NCBI GenBank assembly: GCA_041586615.1
Contig: JBFGZS010000001.1
Coordinates: 107,384-171,383, forward strand
Length of the DNA: 64,000 nt
Direction: 5' to 3'
Source of the DNA: Motiliproteus sp041586615
GTDB lineage: Bacteria; Pseudomonadota; Gammaproteobacteria; Pseudomonadales; Balneatricaceae
Shown here: positions 26,509-36,285 of the stretch, piece after piece
Layout: each line of letters starts with the position of its first letter
How positions within the stretch are numbered: the first letter of the stretch is position 1
The notes under the pieces: generated by a model
The model's database searches: none
What the model was told of the DNA's origin: nothing
Seen by the model: the letters and a program-made list of their open reading frames with translations, nothing else
Made by a program: the position numbers and the translations under genes

Positions 26509-27882
26509 TTAAAGGGCAATCTGATAGCAGGGTTTGTACTGTTTGTGGTTTAACTTCATGCGGCGCTGCTCTGTAAACGATTGCAGTAGCTGATCCAGTG
26601 AACGCATCAACTGTTTATCGCCGCGTAAAATATACGGCCCCTGTGCTTCGATCGCCTGAATACCGCTTTCTTTGACGTTACCGGCAACAATCCCGGAGAG
26701 GGCTCGGCGCAGATTCGCCGCCAGCCGATGAACCGGTTGCGCCACGCTCAGATCCAACGCGGCCATATTGGCATGCGTCGGCTCAAACGGCTTCTGGAAC
26801 AGCTCATAGTCGATATGCAACGGCCAATTAAAATGAAACGAGTCGCTGGTTTTTTTACGGTATCGGGTCACCTCGGCCATACCTTGCTTAACGGCCAGAG
26901 CCACGGCTTCCGGGTCGCCGGTAATCACCTGCAGATAACCCGCCGCGGTCTTACCCAGCGTCTGTTCGATAAATTCAACCACACTGTCAAAATAGGCTTT
27001 AGCTGTCGCCGGCCCGGTTAGAATCAGCGGAAAAGGAATCGCCAGATTACGCTTATCCAATAAAACACCCAGAATATACAGAATCTCTTCTGCGGTACCG
27101 GCACCTCCAGGAAAGACCACCACGCCATGCCCCAGACGTACGAAGGCTTCCAGGCGTTTTTCAATATCGGGCATAATAATGAGTTCATTCACAATGGGGT
27201 TTGGCGATTCAGCGGCGATGATTCCCGGTTCAGAAATGCCGAGATAACGCCCACTGTGAATACGCTGTTTGGCATGGGCGATAGTCGCCCCTTTCATCGG
27301 GCCTTTCATGGCACCGGGCCCGCAGCCGGTGCAGATATCGAAACCCCGTAATCCCAATTGATAGCCCACTTGCTTGGTATACGTGTACTCCTCCCTGCCG
27401 ATGGAGTGTCCGCCCCAGCACACAACCAAATTGGGCTTGATACGCGGCGTAATCGCATTGGCATGACGCAGGATATGAAACACTTCATTGGTGATGGCGT
27501 CACCCGCCGAGAGCCCGCTGTCACTCAGATCGAGTTCATCACTGACGTATAGAATGTCGCGGAGAATAGAAAACAGGTTCTCGCGGATGCCCGCAATAAT
27601 TTCACCATCAACAAAGGCACTCGCCGGCGCATTCAGCAGCTCCAGTTGCACGCCGCGGTGCTTCTGACTGATGCGAATATCAAATTTTTTGTAGAGCGCC
27701 ATCACTTCGCGGCTGTCATCCAGCTCGCTGCCGCAGTTAAGCACGGCGAGTGCGCACTTACGAAACAAGGCGTACAGGCCACCATTGTTTTGATCCTGCA
27801 GTTTGGATATTTCATACATTGAGAGCGTATCGAGGTGCTCTACCGGGCTAACACTGGCACTGACAGGGGTCATATCATTCAT
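26509..27882 (-). CDS. ppnN: Pyrimidine/purine nucleotide 5'-monophosphate nucleosidase PpnN
   Basis: A 457-residue LOG-family enzyme that hydrolyses nucleoside monophosphates to base and ribose 5-phosphate; the E. coli enzyme is stimulated by (p)ppGpp. The central Rossmann-type domain shows CWGGHSIGREEY, TGCGPGAMKGPMKGA and the LOG motif VVFPGGAGTAEE. The flanking N- and C-terminal regions characteristic of PpnN (E. coli 454 aa) are present. I prefer the ATG at 27882, with AGGA upstream, over the longer open frame from 27942, which adds 20 unconserved residues. Confidence 0.92.
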   Translation of the reverse strand: MNDMTPVSASVSPVEHLDTLSMYEISKLQDQNNGGLYALFRKCALAVLNCGSELDDSREVMALYKKFDIRISQKHRGVQLELLNAPASAFVDGEIIAGIRENLFSILRDILYVSDELDLSDSGLSAGDAITNEVFHILRHANAITPRIKPNLVVCWGGHSIGREEYTYTKQVGYQLGLRGFDICTGCGPGAMKGPMKGATIAHAKQRIHSGRYLGISEPGIIAAESPNPIVNELIIMPDIEKRLEAFVRLGHGVVVFPGGAGTAEEILYILGVLLDKRNLAIPFPLILTGPATAKAYFDSVVEFIEQTLGKTAAGYLQVITGDPEAVALAVKQGMAEVTRYRKKTSDSFHFNWPLHIDYELFQKPFEPTHANMAALDLSVAQPVHRLAANLRRALSGIVAGNVKESGIQAIEAQGPYILRGDKQLMRSLDQLLQSFTEQRRMKLNHKQYKPCYQIAL

Positions 27883-28153
27883 AAGCGTAGCATCCTGTGA
27901 TACGTGATGAGACTGCAGGCAACGATCGACAATGCGTTTCAACTATTAAGAAACAGCCTCAGCCACCGATAAAGCGTCTCAACCACCCATAAAACGTTCA
28001 TTCGCGTTAAAAAGGCGGCCAAGGGGCGCCCGTTAACGTCTGCGTTTAGCGCCATAACGGCTCGTTTGCTGCAAGCTCACACAAACAGGGAATGTCAGGG
28101 GTCAGGATGACAAACAGCCGATGACGCCGACCTTATAACAGATAAGCTATTGA

Positions 28154-28876
28154 TTACCTTAGTACACGCGCCAGTAGTTTATCAACATAACGCGGCACCA
28201 CATCGGTTGCTGCTCCGTAGAGACATTCATCAAATGTCGAACCGATACGCGACGGTTCCAGGTTCAGTTCTACGGTATGCGCCGAGACAGACCGGGCCAA
28301 CGCGGCAAATCCGGCGGCGGGGTAAACCGCACCGGATGTGCCAATGGAAACAAACAGATCACAACGCGTCAGGTGCTCAGCTATTCTGTCGAGCGCAACC
28401 GGCACCTCGCCAAACCACACAATATCCGGGCGCAGACGCCCCGCAACGCCGCAGCATTCACAGCGCTCGGTGTGCAGCAGGTCCCGCCGTATAACAAAGC
28501 CTCTGCCACTTACCGAGCAGCGCGCACGCAGTAATTCTCCATGCATATGCAAGGGATTTGGACTCCCCGCCCGCTCATGCAGGTCATCGATATTCTGGGT
28601 CACAAGCAGAAACTCACCCGCAAAGCGCTCTTGCAGCCGGGCCAGTGCAGCATGCGCAGCATTGGGCCGGGTCGCCGGATCCAGCAATTGCTGGCGCCGC
28701 TGATTATAGAAGCGATGCACCAGCGCCGGATCACGGGAAAACCCCTCGGGGGTTGCCACATCCTCGACACGATGATTTTCCCACAGGCCATCGCTGGCGC
28801 GGAATGTTTTTATGCCGGACTCGGCCGATATACCGGCTCCGGTCAATACAACAATCGAACTTATTTTGTCCGGCAT
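28154..28876 (-). CDS. cobB: NAD-dependent protein deacylase (sirtuin CobB)
   Basis: A 240-residue sirtuin that removes acetyl or succinyl groups from lysines using NAD. Motifs: GAGISAESGI, TQNIDDLHERAG, the catalytic His in HMHGEL, and the reduced zinc site CSVSG...CECC as in E. coli CobB. The Tyr and Arg in FYNQRRQQL that recognise succinyl-lysine in the CobB/SIRT5 class are present. AGGA precedes the ATG. It is followed by a 210-bp gap without a gene and then ppnN; the PhoH gene is divergent. Confidence 0.94.
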   Translation of the reverse strand: MPDKISSIVVLTGAGISAESGIKTFRASDGLWENHRVEDVATPEGFSRDPALVHRFYNQRRQQLLDPATRPNAAHAALARLQERFAGEFLLVTQNIDDLHERAGSPNPLHMHGELLRARCSVSGRGFVIRRDLLHTERCECCGVAGRLRPDIVWFGEVPVALDRIAEHLTRCDLFVSIGTSGAVYPAAGFAALARSVSAHTVELNLEPSRIGSTFDECLYGAATDVVPRYVDKLLARVLR

Positions 28877-28983
28877 GACAAATCCTGCTAGGTTTATATT
28901 AAAAAATAACGATAGTTGCTTGATAGAACAAAGGAAAGCCCTGCACCTTCATACTGCGCATTTGCCGCACAAGGAGTTAAACC

Positions 28984-30369
28984 ATGCGAGCCTCCAAACT
29001 GTACGTCCTCGATACCAACGTCCTGCTGCATGACCCTAACTGCCTGACCGAGTTCAAAGAACAAGATATCACCATCCCGATCACCGTCCTTGAAGAATTG
29101 GACCGCATAAAAGGTCGCAAGCAAAGCGTCGCGCTAGAGGCCAGGATCGTTATACGCGCCATCGATAACATTCTGAGCCTGGCCAAGACTCCCGACGAGA
29201 TTCTTAAGGGCGTTCCCATCCCGTCACCCACCGCCAGCAAGGAGCGCCAACTCGGTCGCCTTTCCATTTTTCCGGACCATGAACTCTCACCCAGCAAAGG
29301 CTTTCTTTCCGACAAGACCAACAATGACAACCTGATCATAAACTGTGCACTGCACCTGCAGAAGATCCACCCGGACCGCCAGGTCGTACTGGTGACCAAA
29401 GATATCAATATGCGGCTGAAGGCGCTGGGGGCGGGGCTCAAGAAAGTCGAGGACTACCGAACCGATCAGCTGATTACGGATATTGACCTGCTGACGCCGG
29501 GCTACCAGAAAATAGCCGGCAACTTCTGGGACCAGGTCAGCGATGTTAAAACCCACCAGAAGAACGGCTTCACCTATCACCGTATCCCCCGCGCCACGCT
29601 GGATAACACGTTTATCAACGAATACCTTTATGACGATGAAGAGTTTGTCGCTCGCGTTACCGAAATCAGCGCAACCGATATAACCCTGAGAGATATCAAC
29701 CAGCGCTTTCTGATGGACAAAACCTGCTGGGGCATTCACCCACTGAATACCCCGCAAGGCTTCGCTATGGAGGCGCTGACCGACCCCGATATCGACCTCT
29801 GTATCCTCAACGGCGCCGCGGGCTCGGGCAAGACGCTACTGGCGCTGGCCTGCAGCCTGGAAATGGTTATCGAGGAGGGGCGCTATAATAAAATTATCGT
29901 TACACGAAGCACGCCGCCAGTCGCGGAGGATATTGGTTTTTTACCCGGCACCGAAGAGGAAAAAATGACCCCCTGGCTCAGCGCCATACAAGATAACCTC
30001 GAAGCCATGCATGAGGGGGACGCGCAGCCCCAGAGCAGCATCAAATACACCATCGAAAAAGCCAACATTCAGTTCAAGTCGTTAAATTTCATCCGGGGTC
30101 GCAGCATCCAGGAAGCGATCGTTCTTATCGATGAGGCGCAAAACCTAACACCCTCGCAACTGAAAACCATACTGACCCGCTGCGGCAAGGACAGCAAAAT
30201 GATCTGCCTGGGCAACCTGGCCCAGATCGATTCTAACTACCTCACCCCCTTAACCTCGGGTTTGACCTATATTGTCGAGCGTTTTAAGAACTACGAAGGT
30301 GCGGCCACGGTGCATCTCGAAGGCGTGGTGCGCAGTCGATTGGCTGAGTTTGCCGAAAAAAATCTGTAA
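28984..30369 (+). CDS. PIN-PhoH family protein (PhoH2-like RNA helicase/nuclease)
   Basis: A 461-residue fusion. The N-terminal PIN nuclease domain (about 1-135) has acidic residues in YVLDTNVLLHDP, LEELDR and DKTNNDN. The C-terminal PhoH ATPase (about 240-461) has Walker A GAAGSGKTLLAL, Walker B VLIDEAQNLTP and RGRSIQEA. PhoH2 proteins unwind and cleave RNA in an ATP-dependent manner. The start follows AAGGAG. An inverted repeat AGCCCCG...CGGGGCT about 18 bp after the stop may be a weak terminator. Confidence 0.93.
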   Translation: MRASKLYVLDTNVLLHDPNCLTEFKEQDITIPITVLEELDRIKGRKQSVALEARIVIRAIDNILSLAKTPDEILKGVPIPSPTASKERQLGRLSIFPDHELSPSKGFLSDKTNNDNLIINCALHLQKIHPDRQVVLVTKDINMRLKALGAGLKKVEDYRTDQLITDIDLLTPGYQKIAGNFWDQVSDVKTHQKNGFTYHRIPRATLDNTFINEYLYDDEEFVARVTEISATDITLRDINQRFLMDKTCWGIHPLNTPQGFAMEALTDPDIDLCILNGAAGSGKTLLALACSLEMVIEEGRYNKIIVTRSTPPVAEDIGFLPGTEEEKMTPWLSAIQDNLEAMHEGDAQPQSSIKYTIEKANIQFKSLNFIRGRSIQEAIVLIDEAQNLTPSQLKTILTRCGKDSKMICLGNLAQIDSNYLTPLTSGLTYIVERFKNYEGAATVHLEGVVRSRLAEFAEKNL

Positions 30370-30475
30370 CGCCTTCTGTCCCTCCATAGCCCCGTTTCCC
30401 AGGACGAGCCGAACCGGGGCTGACAGCTAATCCAGGACGGACAGACCATTCAGGACGGATAAACAACAGGAGCGC

Positions 30476-31369
30476 ATGATGCAAACGACGTCCGGTATCC
30501 GTTTCGAACATCTGGTTGAACAAGCACCGGACATCATCATCTGCCTGGATAACACGCAGCATATCCGCTATATCAACCCCGCGATCGAGGTCGCCACAGG
30601 ACAGCGCCGCCACGACTTTATCGGCGTCCACCTCAAAGATGCCCCTTTCTTAACGACCACCTGCCAGCAACTGCAGCAAGCCGTGCGCAAAGCCGTCAAA
30701 CAACGGGCAGCACAAAAAATCACTGTTGCGCTACAGGGCGCGACGGGGCTGCGCCAGTATGAAGCGCTGATTCTCCAGGACGATCAACACGCCAGCCATT
30801 GCAACTCGTTCATTTATGCCCGTGATATCACGACCCAGATCCGTATGGAGCAAGAACTGAGCCTGGCCGCCACCACCGATTCACTGACCGGTCTGTACAA
30901 CCGACAGCAATTCATGGTGCTGGGCGGCATGGACCTCGCACGGGCGCGCCGGCATATCACGCCGTTAACCATGATGGGCATTGATCTCGATGGCTTCAGC
31001 GCCTTTAATGCCACTTACGGCGATGCCCTGGGCGACTTTATCCTGATCCGGGTTGCACGCCTGATGGACACCATGGTGCGTACATCCGACTTCCTGTGCC
31101 GTTTTGATTCGGACAGTTTTATGGTCAGTATGACAAACACCACCCTCGAAGAAGCGTTAGCCGTCGGCGAACGGATCTGTGTTGCGATCCAGGATCTGTC
31201 GCTGCACTGCGCGGACCTGGACCTGCCCATCACCGCAAGCGTTGCCATCAGCCAGATGTTACTCGGTGAGGACGATATTAATCCGCTGATCGAGCGCATC
31301 GAAAGCGGCTTGCAAGAGGCCTGGCGTAGCGGCGGTAACCGCGTTATCTGCCATCAGCCGATGTTTTAA
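30476..31369 (+). CDS. PAS-GGDEF protein with degenerate active site
   Basis: A 297-residue cytoplasmic protein. PAS domain about 8-115 (LVEQAPDIIICLDNTQHIRYINPAIEVATG), then a GGDEF fold (DSLTGLYNRQQF at about 136, IDLDGFSAFNATYGDALGD). The catalytic signature is replaced by SDSF in CRFDSDSFMV (about 209), so diguanylate cyclase activity is not expected. The inhibitory-site motif RxxD is retained as RTSD nine residues before it, so it could act as a c-di-GMP receptor. AGGAG lies just before two ATGs (30476, 30479). The next gene, 240 bp downstream, is an active-looking GGDEF-EAL protein. Confidence 0.88.
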   Translation: MMQTTSGIRFEHLVEQAPDIIICLDNTQHIRYINPAIEVATGQRRHDFIGVHLKDAPFLTTTCQQLQQAVRKAVKQRAAQKITVALQGATGLRQYEALILQDDQHASHCNSFIYARDITTQIRMEQELSLAATTDSLTGLYNRQQFMVLGGMDLARARRHITPLTMMGIDLDGFSAFNATYGDALGDFILIRVARLMDTMVRTSDFLCRFDSDSFMVSMTNTTLEEALAVGERICVAIQDLSLHCADLDLPITASVAISQMLLGEDDINPLIERIESGLQEAWRSGGNRVICHQPMF

Positions 31370-31611
31370 TGCCACTGACCGCACCGAGGTTGACCTGCAT
31401 CAACCTTACCGTTTCATTCATTCCCCCACTTGCAATTACAATGGGCCGCTATGCTGCTGCTATGTTGCATTAGCCTTATCGAACAGGTAGCCATAAAACG
31501 GCCGCGGCTAATAACTCGCCAGGTGACCAAAGCCGCCAAGCATTCTGAAAACCTTACCGCTGCACAGTGGCAGGTAGGCTGTAACCCTCCACCCGTACGA
31601 CAGGAATACGC

Positions 31612-34227
31612 ATGCCATATAGTCGATCGATGAAAGGATTTATACTGCGCACCGCATTCATCTTTTCTGCTATCAGTTTCGTTGTTATTTACTGGGCCGC
31701 GGCACAGGTCTACACCAATGCCGTTAAGAACAACGCCATTACCGTTTCCAATCAGCTGGCCCTGAACACGTTTAACTCCATGTTCCAGATCATGCAGCAG
31801 GGCTGGACGCGGCCGCAGCTGGAGGCATTCATCGATAACCTGCAAATCAGCAGTGATAAAAACCAGGTTTCCATTCAAATTTATCGTGGCGATATCGTCA
31901 ACGCACGTTTTGGCACGATCGACCAGCCCACGCTAGACAGCTTCACCCAGCAAACGTTCATTGCCCGCACCGCGCAACACACCGATGACGGCGAGCACCT
32001 GCGCTACAGTTATCCCCTGCTCGCCCGCGCTGAATGCCTGCAGTGCCACACCAACGCACGCGTCGGTGATCCGCTCGGCGTTATCGAGGTCAAGCAGAAC
32101 CTCGGTCCACTACTGACCCATGCACAGTCCGACCTGTTCTACAAACTGCTCTGGATAGCCCCGCTGCCTTTCGTGCTGACGCTGCTTGTCGTGTTCTATA
32201 TAAACCGGCGCGTCGATACCTCGATAGACCATCTGACCAGCAGTATCGATAAGATCGAAACCGTGTCAGACCTGTCGCGACTTGAACTGCAGCACTCGGG
32301 CAACAGCTTCGAGGAGCTGGACCGTATATTCAGCAAGATCGAGGGATTAGCCCGCCGCATGCGCGACATTGCGGTGGACCGAGACCTGCTGGAGTTCGAA
32401 ATTCGCCTGTTGGAAAAGTTTGTTATCACTTCCGAAGTGGTACGCGACTGGCGCGAGTACGTCACCGTGCTGCTGAAGGACATCAACACCGTCATGGTGG
32501 CTTACAACCTGTTCTCTATTTTCAAGGTCGACGATGAGGTCTTTGACCTGGAGGTCTTCTGGATCGCTCCTCCCAGTGATACCACACGCGAGATGATGGA
32601 AATCGAGATCCGTAAAGCACTGGATGCCTCGCCGCTGTTTCGTAACGTCTTACGCCTGAAGATCAACCACTGCATCAGCAATCGCCAGGCCCCTCCGATT
32701 GAGCTGAACGCCGAAGAGATTAGCCTGCAGACCAAATCGCTGTTTCTTGAGGCGCCAAAAATTGGCGGCATCGTCGGCATCGGTGTTCAAACCGACATTA
32801 ACCAGGACGAAAGTCGTCGCCTGGTCATGGAGAGCATCCTCTCGACGCTGATGAACGTGGTCGGCTCCGTGAAGGCGATCTACAAGTACACCCGCGATCT
32901 GGAATACTACGCAACCCGCGACCCGCTGACCGACCTGCACAATCAGCGGATCTTCTGGGAGATGCTCAACTACGAAGTCCTACGCGCCTACCGGCATGAG
33001 TACAAGTTTGGCTTGCTGGTGATCGACCTCGACAACTTCAAGTCCATTAACGACAGCTACGGTCACAGCTTCGGTGATCGTTATCTGCAAGAATTAGCGG
33101 CAATTTTCCGCAACGCGCTGCGTTCCGGCGACCTCTTGGCGCGTTACGGTGGCGATGAATTCACCGTCATTCTTCCCGAAGCGGGCATGGAACAGGTCAA
33201 GCAGATTACGGAGCGTATTTTCAAGGGCATGCAGAACCTGCAACTCAAGGCACCCAGCGGTGACGAACTGGATGCCGGCCTGTCCATTGGCGTGGCGATT
33301 TATCCCGATCATGCCAGCAACAGCAAAGACCTGTTTATGTTTGCCGACAACATGATGTATAAGGCCAAGAGCGCGGGCAAAAACCGGGTCTACCTGCCCT
33401 CCGAAGACGATGTTATCGAGGTCTTCAAAGATATCAGCGAGAAGAGTCTGCTGATCAGCAAAGCCATCAAAGAAAAGCGGATTATCCCCTATTTCCAGCC
33501 CCTGATGGCGAGCAAAAGCGGCAAGACCGAGGCCGTCGAAGTCCTGAGCCGGATCCAGCTGGAAGACGGGTCCATCATGGGCGCGCACGAATTTATCGAG
33601 ATCGCCGAGAGCATGGGCATTATCCATAACCTGGACTTTGTGGTGATGGAAAAAGCCCTGCTCCAGGTGAAGAAAGAGCAGTTTGACGGCATGATCTTTA
33701 TCAATATGTCGCCGCGCTCGCTGGTTATCAGCGAATTTATTCCGGAGGTCAAGCGCATCGTCACCGAGGTGGGTATCGCGCCGGAGCGGATCGTCTTTGA
33801 GATCACCGAGCGCGATACGGTCAAAAACATGACCGTGCTAGAGCGCTTCGTTGCTAGCCTCAAGCTGGAAGGCTTCCAGCTGGCTATCGACGACTTCGGC
33901 TCGGGGTTCTCCTCCTTCCATTACCTGAAGCACTTCCCCATCGACTTTGTTAAAATCGAAGGGGAGTTCATTGCCAATATGGTGAATGACCCGAAAGACA
34001 ATGCGGTGGTGCGCTGCATTGCCAATCTGGCCCACGAACTTAACGCCCGTACGATTGCGGAATACGTTGAAAGCGAGGACGTGCTCGAAGCGGTGCGGAG
34101 TATCAATATTACTTACGCACAGGGCTTCCATATTCGCCGCCCGATGCCCTATATCTATGAACCCGGAGCAGATGGCTCAACGTCGCCTCGCAACGCGACC
34201 CACGCCCTCCACGAGCCGCTAAGCTGA
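31612..34227 (+). CDS. Haem-c sensor GGDEF-EAL c-di-GMP protein
   Basis: An 871-residue membrane protein. TM1 about 10-32; a periplasmic domain of the DUF3365/Tll0287 type with a single c-type haem motif CLQCH near residue 143; TM2 about 184-204; an intracellular linker with a GAF-like region (about 270-420); a GGDEF domain with intact RYGGDEF (about 512) and RSGD inhibitory site; and an EAL domain (about 625-855) with EVL in place of EAL but with the Asn, Glu, DD, Lys and Gln residues (NMSPRSL, EITERD, IDDFGSG, VKIEGEF, AQGFH) kept. Both making and degrading c-di-GMP look possible, controlled by redox or ligand state of the haem. AGGA precedes the ATG at 31612. Confidence 0.9.
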   Translation: MPYSRSMKGFILRTAFIFSAISFVVIYWAAAQVYTNAVKNNAITVSNQLALNTFNSMFQIMQQGWTRPQLEAFIDNLQISSDKNQVSIQIYRGDIVNARFGTIDQPTLDSFTQQTFIARTAQHTDDGEHLRYSYPLLARAECLQCHTNARVGDPLGVIEVKQNLGPLLTHAQSDLFYKLLWIAPLPFVLTLLVVFYINRRVDTSIDHLTSSIDKIETVSDLSRLELQHSGNSFEELDRIFSKIEGLARRMRDIAVDRDLLEFEIRLLEKFVITSEVVRDWREYVTVLLKDINTVMVAYNLFSIFKVDDEVFDLEVFWIAPPSDTTREMMEIEIRKALDASPLFRNVLRLKINHCISNRQAPPIELNAEEISLQTKSLFLEAPKIGGIVGIGVQTDINQDESRRLVMESILSTLMNVVGSVKAIYKYTRDLEYYATRDPLTDLHNQRIFWEMLNYEVLRAYRHEYKFGLLVIDLDNFKSINDSYGHSFGDRYLQELAAIFRNALRSGDLLARYGGDEFTVILPEAGMEQVKQITERIFKGMQNLQLKAPSGDELDAGLSIGVAIYPDHASNSKDLFMFADNMMYKAKSAGKNRVYLPSEDDVIEVFKDISEKSLLISKAIKEKRIIPYFQPLMASKSGKTEAVEVLSRIQLEDGSIMGAHEFIEIAESMGIIHNLDFVVMEKALLQVKKEQFDGMIFINMSPRSLVISEFIPEVKRIVTEVGIAPERIVFEITERDTVKNMTVLERFVASLKLEGFQLAIDDFGSGFSSFHYLKHFPIDFVKIEGEFIANMVNDPKDNAVVRCIANLAHELNARTIAEYVESEDVLEAVRSINITYAQGFHIRRPMPYIYEPGADGSTSPRNATHALHEPLS

Positions 34228-34269
34228 CAGGTCGCCTGTAGTGGTCAAGTAAAACGGGGCAAGGGACGA

Positions 34270-34302
34270 TGGACAGATAGGGATGGAGACCTGTCTGTCC
34301 GC
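34270..34302. other. Inverted repeat in the gap before deaD
   Basis: GGACAGA and TCTGTCC flank about 19 bp in the 34228-34458 gap. No T tract follows. A TACAAT-like -10 lies near 34419, about 35 bp before the deaD start, without a clear -35. Confidence 0.35.
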
Positions 34303-34458
34303 CAGGTTAATAGCACAGCGCGCGTTAAACGCTACATACCAACGATACACGCAATCGGGTATCGACTAAAAAACCGGCTCACAGGCCAATATAGCCGTGC
34401 ATAAAAAAACACAATCGCGTACAATACTGTCCTTTTTACCCCTCCGTAGGCCCTACCG

Positions 34459-36183
34459 ATGTCCGATACATCCCTCGCGTTCAGCGATCTTTCTCTTAAT
34501 CCCTCTCTTTTAAAGGCGCTGGGAGAGCTGGGTTATGAAACCCCCTCTCCTATACAATCCGCCTGTATCCCGCTGCTGCAGGCCGGGAAAGATGTGCTGG
34601 GGACGGCACAGACCGGGACGGGCAAGACCGCTGCTTTTGCTCTACCCCTGCTCGATCGAATCGATCTGTCGCTTAAGTCGCCACAGGTTCTTGTTCTCAC
34701 ACCCACGCGTGAGCTGGCCATCCAGGTCGCAGAAGCCTTCCAGGCCTACGCCCGCCACATGCCCGGCTTTCATGTGTTACCGATTTACGGCGGCCAGAAT
34801 TACGGCATCCAGATGAAGCAGATCGGCCGGAATCCACAGGTTATCGTCGGCACCCCCGGACGCCTGCTCGACCACCTAAGCCGCAAAAGCTTTAGCCTGG
34901 CCAACCTGAAGACCCTGGTTCTGGACGAAGCCGATGAAATGCTGCGCATGGGCTTTATCGACGACGTCGAAACCATCATGGCGCAGACGCCGGCAGAGCG
35001 TCAAACCGCCCTGTTTTCTGCCACCATGCCGGCACAGATCCAGCGGATTACCAAAGACTATATGCGCGATCCGCAGCAGGTTAAGATCGCGTCCAAGACG
35101 TCAACGGTAGAAAATATCGAGCAGTCTTACTGGATCGCTTCCGGCGTGCATAAACTCGACGCCCTCTCGCGTATTCTCGAAACCGAAGACTACGATGGCG
35201 TTATCGTCTTTGCGCGCACCAAAACAGCCACCGTTGAACTGGCTGAAAAACTCGAAGCCCGGGGTTACTCCAGCTCGGCACTGAATGGCGACATGAACCA
35301 GGCACTGCGCGAGCGCACCGTCAGCCGCTTCAAGTCCGGTGGCCTGGATATTCTGATCGCCACCGATGTCGCCGCCCGCGGTCTCGATGTCGACCGAATC
35401 AGTCTGGTTGTCAATTATGACATTCCCTATGACACCGAATCCTATGTACACCGCATCGGTCGCACCGGCCGTGCAGGGCGCCAGGGTAAAGCCATCCTGT
35501 TTATCACCAACCGTGAACGACACCTGCTACGCGCCATTGAGCGTGCCACGCGCCAGAAGATCAACCCACGGGATCTGCCAAGCTCAGACGCCGTCACGCA
35601 GAAGCGGGTTAAACGCTTTGCCAAAGAGGTTGAGTCGGTTATCACCGATCAGAAACTGGATTTTTTCCGCGACCTCAGCCTGCAAATACAGGATAACCTG
35701 GGCCTCTCCGCTGAAGAACTCAACACTGCACTTCTGTTCCTGGCACAGAAAGAAAAACCCCTGCAGATGCCCGCTGAAAAGATTCCTGAGCGCCGTCCTC
35801 GCGATGAGCAGCGCGACAGTCGCAATCCTCGTGATCGCAATGCGCGCGGCCGCGATGACGAACGCCCGCGCCAGCGCAGCAGCAAGAAGCGCGAGGATAT
35901 ACCACACGATACGTATCGCCTTGAAGCCGGCAGAGATCACGGCATTCAGGTCAAGCATATTGTCGGAGCCATCGCCAACGAAGCAGATCTGGAAAGTCGC
36001 TTTATCGGTGATATCGTCCTGCACGACGACTACAGCACCGTTCAGCTGCCCGAAGGTATGCCCGTAGAGAAGGTCAAGCACCTGCAAGGCGTACGCGTAT
36101 GTGGTCGCCCCATGCGCCTGCAGAAAGTTGATGGCGCTGTCGCGCCGCGCCGCTCGCGCAAGCCGCGTCCACCGCGCGACTAG
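34459..36183 (+). CDS. deaD: DEAD-box RNA helicase DeaD/CsdA-like
   Basis: A 574-residue ATP-dependent RNA helicase. Motifs in order: the Q motif (FSDLSLNPSLLKAL...SPIQ), AQTGTGKT, PTRELAIQ, TPGRLLD, DEADEM, SATMP, and HRIGRTGRAGR. A highly charged Arg/Asp-rich linker (about 440-480) is followed by a DbpA-type RNA-binding domain (about 482-555) as in DeaD, and an Arg/Pro-rich end. The role is ribosome assembly and mRNA unwinding, often in the cold. It is shorter than E. coli DeaD (629). A double hairpin terminator follows. Confidence 0.93.
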   Translation: MSDTSLAFSDLSLNPSLLKALGELGYETPSPIQSACIPLLQAGKDVLGTAQTGTGKTAAFALPLLDRIDLSLKSPQVLVLTPTRELAIQVAEAFQAYARHMPGFHVLPIYGGQNYGIQMKQIGRNPQVIVGTPGRLLDHLSRKSFSLANLKTLVLDEADEMLRMGFIDDVETIMAQTPAERQTALFSATMPAQIQRITKDYMRDPQQVKIASKTSTVENIEQSYWIASGVHKLDALSRILETEDYDGVIVFARTKTATVELAEKLEARGYSSSALNGDMNQALRERTVSRFKSGGLDILIATDVAARGLDVDRISLVVNYDIPYDTESYVHRIGRTGRAGRQGKAILFITNRERHLLRAIERATRQKINPRDLPSSDAVTQKRVKRFAKEVESVITDQKLDFFRDLSLQIQDNLGLSAEELNTALLFLAQKEKPLQMPAEKIPERRPRDEQRDSRNPRDRNARGRDDERPRQRSSKKREDIPHDTYRLEAGRDHGIQVKHIVGAIANEADLESRFIGDIVLHDDYSTVQLPEGMPVEKVKHLQGVRVCGRPMRLQKVDGAVAPRRSRKPRPPRD

Positions 36184-36203
36184 GCTCCTCGACCACGCAG
36201 AAA

Positions 36204-36222
36204 AACCCAGCCAAGGCTGGGT
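36204..36222 (+). terminator. First hairpin after deaD
   Basis: AACCCAGCC-AA-GGCTGGGT, 21 bp after the deaD stop; weak T content downstream, so probably auxiliary to the next hairpin. Confidence 0.5.
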
Positions 36223-36225
36223 CTT

Positions 36226-36264
36226 GATGATAAAAAGCCGGGCATGTCCCGGCTTTTTATCATC
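36226..36264. terminator. Bidirectional terminator between deaD and the histidine kinase gene
   Basis: A 17-bp perfect stem whose arms contain A5 and T5 runs flanking GCCGGG/CCCGGC, with a 5-nt loop (CATGT). Its symmetry lets it stop both deaD and the convergent kinase operon. Confidence 0.9.
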
Positions 36265-36285
36265 GCGGCGCTTTGGAACGCGGGT

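Noticed and set aside
31430..31633. 67-codon plus-strand frame with a hydrophobic start before the haem GGDEF-EAL gene
   Set aside because: No ribosome binding site, starts with TTG, and runs into the next gene's start; more likely leader sequence.
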